Positions 1 through 11,767 of a stretch of 64,000 nt of DNA are shown here, one piece after another. The DNA comes from Toxonevra muliebris. Its lineage: Eukaryota; Arthropoda; Insecta; Diptera; Pallopteridae. The stretch is from contig OY829326.1 in NCBI GenBank assembly GCA_963691655.1, positions 114,487,388 through 114,551,387 of the forward strand. Reading direction: 5' to 3'. The notes under the pieces are model-generated. The model was not told the origin of the DNA and searched no databases. It saw only the letters and a program-made list of their open reading frames with translations. Both the position numbers and the translations under genes were made by a program. Position 1 is the first letter of the stretch. Every line of letters begins with the position of its first letter.

Positions 1-145
1 GCAAACTTAATAATCGAGGCGGAAAAAATAATGTTATGCTGTATTTAGGGGTCATAGAGGGGAATGAAATTTGGATAAGTTTGCTAGGATAAGTAACAAG
101 CACTTCCTATGCGGGTTCAGAACAATTCTGTCGTTTGCTAGAAAG

Positions 146-1347
146 TAGGGATGTGCAACTGGAAAGAAAAATCGATTTTCGACTTTTGGATTGATCAGAA
201 ATTTAAAGCCGATTAATCGACTTTTTAAGTTCATGAAAAATGAAAGCTTATTATCTCTAGTTTCAAATGCAACAAGGCCTCTTTTGATTTTGCATGATGG
301 CGGACCAATATGGCGGCTGCAAGTCTACCACCTCACAATAAAATAATAGTTTTATCAAGCGTGCATTTACCCAAGTCATCATAAAAAAAAACAGATAAAG
401 TTTTTTTTCGTATATTTTTTTACGCTGAAAATGAATCCAATATTAGATTCCATGGGAAATGTCACGTGTTGTCCCTAACCTCAAAAAAGGTCCAAAAAGG
501 TTGTTTTCGGGTCTTATGCTTACCCCAGTCTCCTATTTTTGTGTAGTTTCAACTGATGAACATGAATCTAATATTTTTTTCCACTAACCTCAAAAAATGA
601 AAAATCCCAAAAAACGTTTTTTTCATATTCACATATTCATAATAAAATACAAAAAACAAAATACGGATAATGTCCACGCCCACTTCCCATATAATCTAAT
701 CTCGAAATTCATATATCTTGTAAAATATCATAGATAGAAAGCTAAAATTGGGCGAGTAGATATATTTACTCAATAATTTTAACTATAGCGAAAAGAGAGA
801 AAATCGGTCAACCTCCGCCTACTCTTCATATTTAGTATGGTATGATATGATATTGTGACCTCTAAAATCTCACAGGAGATCAGGTCACTACCGCCCGACC
901 CCTCCTCCCTTCCCCTGTTACGTTCATCTTCTTTTTACTTATTCCGGCGGTATTATTTCATATTATTCGTCTTCATATGCGAATTTGGTGCGAGTAAAGG
1001 GATTAGCCTATGGATGTGTGAAGTATAATAATACACAGTAGACGAAACAGAGAGGAAACTATTTTAGAACTATTAATTTTGAAATAAAATGTCAAAAATT
1101 ACTAGTACCTAAAGCTGCGCATGCACGTACTACAAATTCACAGTTGGAAAAATTTTGTAAAATTTAAAAGAAATGTGAGAACTGAAATGGTAGTTATAAA
1201 AAAATTTTGTACTAAAAGCCGAAAGTAAAAGTCGACTTTCGATTAAGTTTGGCAATTCAAAGTCAATCATAAAAAGTTGAAATTTTTAACTAAAAGTCGA
1301 TTAGAAATCGGTTTCGATTAAAGTCGAAATCGATTTGCACATCCCTA
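146..1347. mobile_element. hAT-type non-autonomous element with 8-bp TSD
   Basis: The ends are inverted: the left starts TAGGGATGTGCAA and the right ends TTGCACATCCCTA. The 8-bp sequence CTAGAAAG lies immediately outside both ends (138-145 and 1348-1355) as a perfect direct repeat, the TSD length expected of the hAT superfamily. Subterminal blocks on both sides are rich in variants of AAAGTCGA/TCGACTTTT (about 165-235 and 1200-1335). No transposase remnant is readable, so the element is non-autonomous. A truncated copy of the long-inverted-repeat family (241-612) and a block with a GTCCACGCCCA phrase near 669 lie inside it. Confidence 0.85.
241..612 (+). repeat. Truncated copy of the TATGGGACATTC long-inverted-repeat family
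   Basis: From AAAGCTTATTATCTCTAG onward this segment follows the left arm of the element at 41387-42570 through its interior phrases (GATGGCGGACCAATATGGCG, TTTACCCAAGTCATCATAAA, GATGAACATGAATCTAAT). The terminal G/C-rich run and the TATGGGACATTC end are missing, and the second arm is absent. It lies inside the hAT-type element at 146-1347. Confidence 0.75.
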
Positions 1348-1355
1348 CTAGAAAG

Positions 1356-2264
1356 CACTATTAGAGATTGAGGTTGTTAAAGAAGGAGAACACTGAAAGA
1401 ATCAAATTTCGAATGGATGAAGTATCTGAACAGAATCCTGAGGCAGTGATACACCTCCAAATGCTTCAAAACTTGGATCTGATCACGTTCGGATGGAGTG
1501 GCAGCAAATTATTGCGTTTTTCAAATTTTATTTGTAATCCAAAATTTTGTTCAAAAATATTAAAAAAAAAACTTAAAATTTCTTGTCAATTTACTTAATT
1601 GTTCCAAAACTATTTATCCAATCGAATCAAAATGTATCAACGTAAGATGAGAAATTTTAATATCTTTAATTTTGTATACTGTTTGTTCAAATCAAGTTCC
1701 TAGTTTCTAAGATATTTGTAATTATGAGAACAAACCTTTTTTGCTCCAATAAAAAAATTCAACCGGCAATATCTCCAAAACCACACCATAGAATTAAAAA
1801 TAGAGTTGATTTTCGGGCTCAGCGACCGATTTTACATAGAAATTGGATAGTGGTGTTCATTGGTAATTTTGGCTGTAAACTAGTGTTATCCTTTTATTGT
1901 TTCTTTAAAAGTATGGCAACACCTTTTCTACACAGCATACACTTTGTATGCATGCATGTATAGTATAGGAATATGCACTATTTGTTTTTTTTGTTTTTTT
2001 GCACGTTAGGTGATTTTTGTATTTTGTTTTATTCTTGCAGTTTCTTCTCAATTTTCATTTAAGTTTTGCATATTTTTTATAGATCGTGTTTGTGTAGAAA
2101 TAAAATTAAGTATAAGAAGAAGATAAGCTACAGTCGCAGTTGCAGTTAGTGGCACATGTTTCAATGGGAATTTCATTTAATGGGGCATTTTGTGTTTTTC
2201 ACGTGGCTTTAATTATCGTTCATTTATAATGCAAAAAAGAAAAATATTAGTATTATATAATTAC
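1356..2264. other. AT-rich spacer, no gene seen
   Basis: The stretch holds only short chance reading frames with no recognisable domain, and homopolymer T runs near 1980-2000. I see no TIRs, RNA genes or regulatory sites that can be supported. Confidence 0.5.
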
Positions 2265-2272
2265 ATACTGAA

Positions 2273-3050
2273 TATAGATGTCGTTTGGGATCGACTTTTT
2301 GGGATTCGGGATTTTCGGGATTCAAATTTCAATCCCGTGATCCCAGAATTAATCCGGGATATCGTCACCTTAGTAATAAAAAGATGTATAATATCGTCGT
2401 CGTTCTGGCAGAATTCTCTACTTCCATTTTTTTTTTTTTAATTTCTGAGATGAAGTTAGTTTATGCAGTGCATAGCGCCCTACGAACACTGGCAAAACTT
2501 GAAAAGTTAACACGTTATAACTGGATCATCAAAAATCGAATTTATTATGTCATTCGAATTATAGAAGCTTGCTAATACGGAACCAATCAAAAAACTGAAT
2601 TTGGACTTAGTGATTTCTGCTTGAACGACAACGATATGTAAACATAATTTTTCAACGTTAGGACAGTTAGATTTCCCTTGGCCGATTCTATCTACGATTT
2701 TTTTTTTCGTTTGTTAAAAATATTTGGTTTTGATACTTTTTTTAAGTTAAAACAAAAATGTTTTACTTATAATGGTTGAGAAAAAATATATTTTTCAAAT
2801 GCCATCATCTCAAAACATTAAAATTTGTAAATACATCGTTTCATTGCTAAGGTAGCGATTTAAAATTTTGGACATTTTCGTAGAACAAGAAAAATTATGT
2901 ATCGCAGAATACACTATTTTGAGAGTCGTCACATGAACGAATTAGATAAAATTTTGATGAAATAAATATTCCCTTGAACATATAAGAATACTCGAAATCC
3001 CGAGATTTTTGGCACCATTTTTAGACCAAATCCCGGGATTGACATCCCTA
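2273..3050. mobile_element. Short hAT-type MITE with CGGGATT subterminal repeats
   Basis: The left end TATAGATGTC and the reverse complement of the right end, TAGGGATGTC, match at 8 of 10 positions. Outside them lie ATACTGAA (2265-2272) and ATACTGAC (3051-3058), a 7/8 match as an aged hAT-type TSD. Just inside both ends are tandem variants of GGGATTCGGGATT or its complement (2285-2365 and 2995-3045). Its interior near 2730-2820 is partly repeated at 3840-3990. There is no coding content. Confidence 0.75.
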
Positions 3051-3058
3051 ATACTGAC

Positions 3059-4405
3059 ACATTCATGCAGTTGCATTACATTTGAGTGGGCGTACTCTCA
3101 ATAAGTATGCAATATTTAAATGTACTATATTTTTTAAGAATTAATACGCGTCTACCACTAATTTTTCATATTATTTTTACAACAATGTTGCGAAAAGATT
3201 TTGTATTATTACATACATATTTATTTGATTACTTACTTACTTAAAGAGAATTATGAAAATAGAAAGGAGAGTAAATGAGTACTAGCACTAGAAGCTCAAA
3301 AAGGCAACAATTTCTTTGATATTCGAGGGCCAGGCATAAAAAGTTTTCTTTGCACTTAATACTAATATGTCTCATGTAAAATTTAGGGTTATTTGGACCT
3401 TGCAAATTGGCCTTTTGCCTGTTGGGAGTTTTTCTCAAAAATTAAAGTCTTTTTCTTTTGGGATGTGCATGTTTCTACAAATATTCTTAAAGTATTCGTA
3501 ATAAATAGTAATGTAACTGATGTCTGCATTCGCATTCGAAAGATTATCATAGTATGTTAGTCAGGAACTAGCTATCAAAAAATAGCAAAAGGAAACAAAG
3601 AGTTTATCAACAAGTTTAAATATAAATACAATTTTAGTGCCTATCTGGTAAAATCTCTAGTTTTTATCTAGTATAGAGAAGTCCCTTGTTATTTTGAACC
3701 GATGATAAACTAGACTAGTAAACTTATCTAGTTGCTGAACAGTTCCTCGCTAGACAAACTAGGAGGATAAAGTTCGGTGAGATTTTAATTGTAAAATCGG
3801 TAGCAAAAAAACTTACTAAAATATTAATTTTTTTTAAAGCGAATTATCAACAGTTTTGAATATTTGTTTTTGATACGCTAGTAAAATTTATTATTTGTTG
3901 ATCTTTTTTCAAGTAAAAACAAAAATTATTTGCTCATAATGGTTAAGGAAAAATATTTTTTAAATGTGATTACTTCAAAACTATATTTTTCATATATCAT
4001 TTTTTTTTTTTTTTAGTAGTAGCATGTTCTTTATTTTCATAAATAAATTACGAATAGGTTCTTATTATAATTTTAAAGAACATAGAATAATGGCATGGCT
4101 CAGAGCCGTCGCCATAGACAAACTTAAGCAATTTACTTGGCAGTGACTATTTATCATATATGTATATTAAAAATCTTCTGACAATATCATTTTATTCCGC
4201 TGATAAAGTTTGGGTAATGCTGTAGTAAAAGTTTTGAAATTTTGGTGTTCAGCGTCCTCTAAAAGACAATTTGAAAACTTTTGATTTACATGCACTTTTA
4301 ACTTCATAACAAATAAATAGAAAATAGCAGTGAAAAAGAGAAATGGTAAAAAAAAATATTAAAAAAGGTAGTAAAAACAAGTAGTGAAAAAAGTAGTAGA
4401 AAAAA
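3059..4405. other. AT-rich spacer with a partial repeat of the neighbouring MITE
   Basis: No gene is recognisable. Bases about 3840-3990 resemble the interior of the MITE at 2273-3050: both contain a CATAATGGTTRAG-like phrase followed by an AAAATATTTTT run. Near 3650-3770 several CTAGT-containing words recur (TCTAGT, ACTAGA). Poly-T runs occur near 4000. Confidence 0.45.
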
Positions 4406-4409
4406 TATT

Positions 4410-4753
4410 AAAAAGTCATTGTACAAAATTTCAGTACTGGACTGCACACATATGGTTCCAGAGATATACCGTACTGCCAATAGTTCCTGAGATATCTCTT
4501 CATGTATATTAAGTTTGTATGTGAGGTGCCACGCCCATTTGACATTAAGAACTCACACCCCACTTTAACCTCGGTATTGATATATAATACTTGCATACCA
4601 AATCTTAGTATCGTACTGCAAATACTTCTAGAGTTATCCCATAATGAATATTGAGGTCATATGGGAGATGTAGCACCCCCCATTCCAATCTTACTCAAAT
4701 ATTTTCTGTAGTATGGCATTATCAAACGACGTCGTTTTAAGAAATTTCAGTAC
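4410..4753. repeat. Unclassified repeat family, left part (disrupted by Tc1-like insertion)
   Basis: Degenerate units of roughly 130-170 bp recur here and at 6049-6340. Each has a phrase like AAATCTTAGTATCGTACTGC, then a GAGATAT word, then a GGTRCCACGCCCA phrase (near 4529, 4670, 6107 and 6235). The unit is cut at 4753 by the element at 4756-6046 and resumes at 6049. I do not recognise the family. No coding frame is conserved between units. Confidence 0.55.
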
Positions 4754-4755
4754 TA

Positions 4756-6046
4756 AGGAGTGAGATCGAAAATATCTTAACATATATAAAATTCAATAAT
4801 TTTTAAACGGTTGATCTTAGAGTTTTGATTTTTTTTTTATTTAATTGACAATATTTTACAAATTACAGAAAAATATAACTTTTATAGTTCTAACCACTAT
4901 TTATGAACTCGTGGACCTTTTTTGGTAAGCCTTCATTAGAGATTTGATAGTTGTTTCAGACTCCTTTTTGGAACAGTCCTTTTAAAATCTTCGATATTTT
5001 GGGACACCTTTTTTGTGCTCTTTAAGTTTATTTTCACAAGAACCCAATATCTCTCCACTGGTCTTAGCTCCGGACAATTGGGAGGATTGAGATTGGCCTC
5101 TCTTGGTACAAAAACTATGTTATTACTTTGGTACCACTCCAGAGCTTTCTTGCCGTAGTGACATAATGCCAAATCGGCCCAAAAATATGTGGACACATTG
5201 TGTTCTCTTATGAAAGGAAGAAGTCTTCTTTTCAAACATTCTTTGATGTATATTTCGGTATTTATAGAGCCCACTGTAATAAATGACTTGCTTCTTTCGC
5301 CGCAACTGCATATAGCTTGCCATACCAGGAATTTTTTAGGAAATTTTGTCTGCTTTTGGATTCTAAATTGTTCTTCGACATTTCCTCGAGCATCAGCAGC
5401 ATAAAAAATGTTGACCCGGAAAATCTGCAGTACATACGTTTCGTCGTCCATTATACAACATGAATGATTTTTGTATGAAATTCGATTTTAATAAAAAGTA
5501 AGGGCTCAGAAACCTACTTTTGGCGTCTAAATTTTTTGCAGCATTCCTGTCTGGAACTTTTTGGACTTTGTATGTTTTCAAATCTGCATTGGCTTTAACT
5601 TTTCGCACCAAATAGTCAGAGCACTGGGCTAACCGGGCAGCTTTTCTACCAGATGTGTTTGGAGATTTTTTCAATATGCTTTCTATTTTCTTGGCTTTCC
5701 CAATATCATGTGGTCTTTGTTTTCTTCCCGAACCACGTTTCCTATCGATGGTCAAATTCTCCTGAAACTGTTTAATAACATTGGAAACAGTTTGACGGCG
5801 ACCTTCAATTCTTTCGCCAATTTTTTGTAGTACCAATTTGGATTTTTTTTTAATTTTTAATAATTTTAAGACGTACTTTTTTTTCTTCATTCATTTTGAT
5901 CAAACTCACAATAAATCAACATGTTTGTCATTAAAAATAACGACTGACATATTTTTCAAAGATAACTAGATAAAAGAAATTTTTAAATTTTACACCCAAA
6001 AATTTTTAGGTAAAACGTGTGTTAAGATTTTTTCAATCTCACTCCT
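4756..6046 (-). mobile_element. Tc1/mariner-superfamily element, near complete, 1291 bp
   Basis: The left end begins AGGAGTGAGATCGAAAA and the right end, reverse complemented, begins AGGAGTGAGATTGAAAA. The TIRs are about 28 bp with a few differences. Both ends are flanked by TA (4754-4755 and 6047-6048), the TSD of this superfamily. One transposase remnant on the minus strand fills the interior. Removing the element rejoins a repeat unit (CAGTAC then TATTGTGTATGG). The transposase frame is broken, so the copy cannot move by itself. Confidence 0.9.
4936..5890 (-). pseudogene. Tc1-like transposase pseudogene
   Basis: Transposases of this superfamily cut and paste their own element through an acidic catalytic triad. 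The N-terminal part has a helix-turn-helix-like segment (RRQTVSNVIKQFQENLTIDR) and a basic GRKQRP motif. The C-terminal part has the first catalytic Asp in IMDDETYV, the second in WADLALCHYGK, and a Glu in LRPVERYW. By hand count 39 residues separate the second Asp from the Glu, longer than the 34 of classical Tc1. Against the copy at 11768-12800, an extra base near 5463-5466 puts the two halves in different frames, and a deletion near 4975 changes the C-terminus. The start is uncertain because the N-terminus is garbled relative to the other copy. Confidence 0.88.
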
Positions 6047-6048
6047 TA

Positions 6049-6340
6049 TATTGTGTATGGTTTCAGAGATATACTCAAATAAGCATATGTTTTGTATGAG
6101 AGGTATCACGCCTAGTTTTCCAAGCCCACCCTAATTTTTCCCACAGAATGCCGTGAACAAATGTTACTTTCGAACCAAATCTTAGTATCGTACTACAAAC
6201 AGTTCTTAAGATGAAAATTGAGATTTGCATGGGAGGTACCACGCCCAGTTTTCCAATCCTCGTAGTGAATGTTGACGTGTACTTCAGACCACACAGACCT
6301 TCAGACAAATACATTGTATAAGTTTCAGCTCAATTGGATG
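6049..6340. repeat. Unclassified repeat family, right part
   Basis: This continues the family at 4410-4753. It starts in mid-unit after the Tc1-like element, then gives two further versions of the TACCACGCCCAG phrase (near 6107 and 6235) and one AAATCTTAGTATCGTACTAC phrase (near 6177). It fades out after TTTCAGCTCAATTGGATGGT near 6340. No protein is recognisable. Confidence 0.55.
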
Positions 6341-8197
6341 GTTAGTTTTTTTTTATACAAAGATAACATTTGTCCTATTTAGAAGAACTACTCTACGTTA
6401 CATAATAAAAAGAGCTCGAAAAACTTGGTGCATGCGCTATGTGCTAGTAGTTAAGTTGTTGTAGATCTAGATCAGTAAAAAAAAACCTGCATGCTTCGAA
6501 TTTGAAATGCACGTGCAAAATCTGGACTTAGCACCAAAAAACCGATTTTCTTGCATCTCACCTTATCTCACGCCTCTAACTTCAAGTGTTTACTCGATTC
6601 TCAATTTGAAAATAGATTACTACGCAACTGTGTTGTAGTGCAAATTTACAGCACAGTTACGCAATGCAATAAAGTTACTTCGTATCCATTCAGCGGTAAA
6701 ACAAACGAATGCTTTGTGTCGATACATTTTGGAGCTCACTCTATATGTTATTAGAAAACTATAATTTATGGTTAAAAGTTCCACATTTTGGTTTTTGATC
6801 ATGTTCTTCCAAATAAAATGACATTGAAAGAAACCCGGATAATTCTGTGGCCACAAAGAATAACAGCTAAACTCGAATGTCGAATAAAAACCTGTTGCAT
6901 ATTTTTCATTATAAAACCCAAAATATTGAATGTTTTTGAAAAATTTTTCCAATTTAGCAGTTTCCATAGTTTTTTTTTGCCAGTATCCGCTAAACTGACA
7001 TCCGTTACAACACCAATAAAAATATATACATTTACATCCGCATCCGCAATCGGATTTTTTACATTACTAGTAATAATTACCTACTTATTTAATATGATTT
7101 TGAATGCCAAGTTCGATACATATTTTGTTACTTCACGCTAAATATATTATTACTACAAAAACTAATATTTATATTTTGAACAATATATATGTATGTATAT
7201 TGCAGAGTTTGTAGTTTTTTTTTCTTTTTTGCTAAATATTTTATTTTATGGCAGTGTCATAAACTATTTTTTTTTTTTTTTTGCCAAATGAAAATAAATC
7301 GTAAAACTGAGAATAACTGCCAAGGTGCAATATGAAGAATACGATTTTTGTTTGAATTTTGTTCGACGAATGTTCATGACGACGGGCATGGCAGATGAAG
7401 AGGCGAAAGTGTCATTGGCAGCGAAAAATTCATGATTGAAAATCACAATCTCACACCTTTATGCAAATATGTAAAGGGATTTTTTTTTTATACACAAAAT
7501 TTCTGGGAATTGCAATACAATTGACAGTTAGGTATTATTAATTTGAAAAAAATGTGATATTTGCGTATTTTATCGAAGGTAAGTAGTAAGTAGAAATACA
7601 TGTATGTGTGTGTATGCATATAAATTCTATGAATGCCTAACAACTGTTTTAAAAGTTTACAAGAATTGTTTTTTTTATTATATTTACATTAGAAACAGCA
7701 TGTTTATAGTTTCCGGGAATGTTGAAAATTGACGTCATTTCGCTTTACTTATCAGCAACAAAACAAACATACAGTAGGTTACGAAATCTTGCAATGATGC
7801 AAATTTGTTATTAATTGTAAATTGCATTAGAACTATAGCATTTCGATACTCCCTCCTCCTCCTCTTTCTTTCTATTTTTCCTCGGCTTTATTTACTGCTA
7901 ATTTTAAAAACATAAACAAAAAATCCCAAGTGTCATTTTTAGGCGTCAAATTTATTGGCGCGTCTCCAGTCGAGCCAATCGTGTTTGAATTCACGGAAAA
8001 AGTACTTCACGCTAAGGTGATTCACAGCGAGTAGGTAGTGAGTGAATGAATGACTGAATGTTTGTTTGCTTGTTTGTTTGTAGGTATGTACTACAAATTG
8101 TATTTATATTGATTAAGAAAATACGCATACAAATATTCTTGAGAACTAATTGAAGGAATATAATACACAAAAGGTGCCATTCAACAATTTTGTATAT
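6341..8197. other. AT-rich spacer, no gene seen
   Basis: Short open frames here lack recognisable domains and look like chance frames in AT-rich DNA. Poly-T runs occur at about 7218-7227, 7268-7282 and 7480-7490. I see no TIR pair, RNA gene or promoter I can defend. Confidence 0.5.
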
Positions 8198-8205
8198 CGC
8201 ACACA

Positions 8206-9561
8206 CAGTGGCGGTTCTAGGATTTCGGTTTGGGGGAGACGCGTTGATTTTACTAAATTAAAAGATAAATATCAGACTCACTATCGACCAAAACCTAGAC
8301 CTAGACCAACAACTAGTGCAAAAATTTTATCAAATACAGGTTAAAAATTAAAAGATAACAGGAACAAAACTGAGATCAAAATTCAAACTAAAAACGCGTA
8401 GAAATTTAGGCGGAAATTTCAACCAAATTTCAAACTAGAATTCAAATACTTTTTTCAGATTGAAGTTCAAACCAAATTCAGATCAAAAATCTAGATCAAA
8501 ATTTAGATCAAAATTTTGATTATGACTTTTCTGGTGAATTTATATTGTTAAATAATGTATTTTGAGAAAACTATTTGCGCACCGGCAACAACCGGTTAAA
8601 AAAAAAAAAAATGTTCATACCACGAATCGGACCAAAATTCCAACAAAAATCGACCAAAATAAGTTCAAATTCAGGTCAAAACTCAGACTAAAAAACCAAA
8701 ATCAGTTTTAAAATTCATTCCAAAACTCAAAAAAAAATTTAGGCCACAACTAAGACTAATAGATAGACAAAACTTTAGGGCAAAACGACAGCAAATACCG
8801 AACGAAAGTAACCCAAAATTCAGACCAAAAACTAGTGGGAATATCTGATAAATATTTACATAAAAAATTTTAACTTAAATTAAACAAAAACTAGACCAAC
8901 ATTTAAGACGAATTCGGACGAAATTTAAAACAAAATTCCGACGGATTTCGGACCGAAATTTAGACCAAAACAGTATCAAAATTCAGACGAAAATATTAAC
9001 CACAACTCAAACTAAGAGTTAGATTAAAACTGAGGCTAAAAAAACGCAGATAAAAATTTAAAGAAAACCAAAATTTAGACCAGAAATCAGATCCCACGCT
9101 AGTCTGCAAACGCTGGAAAGCAAATCAAAATTTAGACCAAATATGGACTAAAACTCAAACCAAATTCAGATTCAAACTAAAATAAAACAAAATTCTGACT
9201 TACAATCAAACCAGAATTTAGATCAAAAACGGAAAAGTTAAACCAATATCAGACTAAAATTCAGTACAAAATTCAATTCAAAAACTAGACCATTATCAAG
9301 CTTTCTAAAAGTAAGACATTTATGAACTGGCGTTGACATTGTAGATTTAATCTATTTAATAACCAGTTGCACTGTAACATGCATCCTATTGGCACCCCCG
9401 TCTTTTTGTTTGTTGAAAGTATATACTTTTCACTGCTGATAGCTTTTTAAATATCTAAATATTTTTGATTTCTCAAAAATGACTGTATACTATAAGATTA
9501 TCGGGTTCTGGGGGAGAGGGGGGCCACAACCTCTATATACCCCCTTCCGGATACGCTCCTG
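8206..9561. mobile_element. hAT-type element filled with a degenerate AAATTCAGACCAAAA phrase
   Basis: The left end is CAGTGGCGGTTCTAGGATTT followed by a G run. The right end reads, reverse complemented, CAGGAGCGTATCCGGAAGGG. Flanks CGCACACA (8198-8205) and CGCACTCA (9562-9569) match at 7 of 8 positions, a hAT-type TSD. From about 8240 to 9300 the interior is an irregular array of phrases such as AAATTCAGACCAAA, AAACTAGACC and AAAATTTAGACC, repeating roughly every 12-16 bp without exact tandem order. There is no transposase. A longer relative lies at 27628-29462 with the same phrase order over long stretches. Confidence 0.88.
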
Positions 9562-9569
9562 CGCACTCA

Positions 9570-10049
9570 CGACCCGCATTATTCACACATTATTTTGATT
9601 ACGCGCATGTGTTTGTTAGTTATTTAGTTTACAATAAATTTATTTGTTAATATTTGTATGCCAATTTTGACATTTTTATGCGGAATTTTTCACTGTAAAC
9701 AGGAAATATTAATTTTTTTTATCAAGTGTGGTAGCACAATTCTTGACAAAAGCATTCAACATAGATTCAACACTGATGAAGATTTTTTAATTTAAAGCCG
9801 GTGTTTAAAATTAAGGGATTTTTTACACCCCAAACTTTTGCCAAATATGTGCATATTTCTACACCCATGAGTTATCAGGCCGGCATATAAAAACCAACAT
9901 ATACAATAAAGTAATGTATATTAATTTCGTGGAAGTTATTATTATAAACAGTTGGATATGCAAAGTGGCTTTAATTTCCGTTAGAAATTCGCAAAAACGT
10001 TGTGCTTGAAATGTTAATAACAATAACAAAAATAAAGCAACATGGTGAG
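9570..10049. other. Spacer, no gene seen
   Basis: AT-rich sequence between the hAT-type element and a LINE remnant. I see no repeat boundary or coding signal. The upstream limit of the LINE remnant is uncertain and could lie within this stretch. Confidence 0.4.
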
Positions 10050-10710
10050 AAAACTCACTGCAACCAAAGGTATACCAAAGAATACCCAGAACATCGTTTA
10101 CCATACAAGCTGTCGCTTTTTAATAAAAGAAAAAATATATTTTGGGCAAAGGATTGGCGCAACTGGGCAACTGATTACACGGTAGTATATAACAAATCGA
10201 ACATATCGAGAGGCGATTGGAATCAGCAGTGTGCAGACATTTTATCTGCGATAAAACAGGATAGCGTACACCACGCACAGGAAGCAGCGAGATCCAGCAG
10301 TGCGAGATTTCACAAATACCTTGATTATTCAAGAGGATTGCTGTCCATACAGAGTGATATGCCACAACACCACATTGGATTGATATTCAGAGCGTGGTGT
10401 GACAAAGTTAGGTATAAGAGTTAACATGTTCGGAAGAGATCGCATAAAGATGTGCGTGATGTGCAACCTACAAGAAGATGAGACGATGCAGCATTTCATG
10501 GGGAAAAAGGTCCAGTGCTTAGAAAGTTTAGGGAAAGATTTTTTGGCAAAACCATCTTTAATGAGTTAGAATGCGTCTTTTTTTTATCAAATGGTAGTGG
10601 TACTGCTTTTAAAATTGTAGCAAATTTTATTATGTGCATTTTGTACTACAGAAGAAATTTATTGTTAGAGTATGATACTTAACTCTTTATCGCGCAAGAT
10701 TATGGATTTT
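10050..10710 (+). pseudogene. LINE (non-LTR retrotransposon) 3'-terminal ORF2 remnant
   Basis: A frame from about 10002 to 10424 ends in LLSIQSDMPQHHIGLIFRAW. After a frameshift near 10410-10425 it is followed by KMCVMCNLQEDETMQHFM and then, in a third frame, CPVLRKFRERFFGK. The C-x2-C-x-L-x-EDE-x-HF spacing and a CPVLRKFR-like follow-up are typical of the cysteine/histidine motif at the C-terminus of many non-LTR retrotransposon polyproteins. The final frame ends YYRRNLLLEYDT at a stop near 10680. At least two frameshifts kill it. The reverse transcriptase domain is not present upstream, so it is a 5'-truncated remnant. The clade is not assigned. Confidence 0.65.
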
Positions 10711-11645
10711 GAAAATTAGTATTAAGAAATAAACATACACGTATTTTTTGGTTTCTGCTAATTTGTTCATAAAAAGGTTTTATTTGAAAAAATTTGATTA
10801 TGTCACTTATTCAAAAACTCGATTTTTGTTGTTGTTTGTGCATAATTATCACTATTTATTAATTAATATCGATTATTTCAAATTTAGCTATCACATTTTT
10901 AGATAAAACCGCAGTAAAATATATAAAATATATAAGCTATTACTTTTTCATTTGTAACCGAAAATGTCAAGTGAGTGCATTTTTTTGTCTCTTTGTAAAA
11001 TACATAACGTTACCAGTTGCCAATACCTTTCAAATAACATAAAATAGTTGCACCAGTTTCTACTTAATTAGTTATGATACACAACAAAGTAAAATAACAT
11101 GCCTGAAGAATTTTGTAAGAAAAAATTGGGTATGTTACAGATCTGCAACACGACGCACAGTAGTTTGACTCTATACAAAGTGCGGAAAAAAATATAAGGA
11201 ATTATCTCGTGGAAAAGAAAAATTCATAAATGAGCGTGATAGGTCAACTGCCACGCCTACCTCCCATACAACAGTAAAACTGAAATAGCTGTGAAATTCG
11301 TTAGAGTCAAGCTACTGAGATAAATATCATGAAAAAACAGTTTTAACTGTTTTAAAATTTCATTTTAATCCATATTTTTTGTCTTTCACAAAAAACTTTC
11401 AATCTCTTAAAAGTACACTGATACCACAAATAATCACATTTTCATACAGTTTAGTATTTTGTTAATAAAAATGGGATCCGCAGCTATCCGCAGCCAATTT
11501 TGTTGTTGTTATTTAGATAATAAATTATATTGTACATTTTCATATATTAGAATAATTCGCACATCTTTGCAAGATAGACCTGGTCCACCAAACTTAAGGA
11601 ATTATCTTGAAATTTTAATTCCTTAAAACTAAATTTTTTTCGTTT
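10711..11645. other. AT-rich spacer with one ACGCC-type phrase
   Basis: No gene is seen. The word ATAAGGAATTATCT occurs near 11195 and a variant near 11595. A CTGCCACGCCTACCTCCCAT phrase near 11249 resembles the repeat phrases at 4529 and 669, suggesting another worn fragment of that family. Confidence 0.4.
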
Positions 11646-11767
11646 TCTTTTATTTATGAAATACATTCTTCATATATAAGAAGTCATATAATTTTTGTAT
11701 GGTTTTGAATTTTTTTATTTAATTGATAATATTTTACAAATTACAGAAAAATATAACTTTTATAGTT

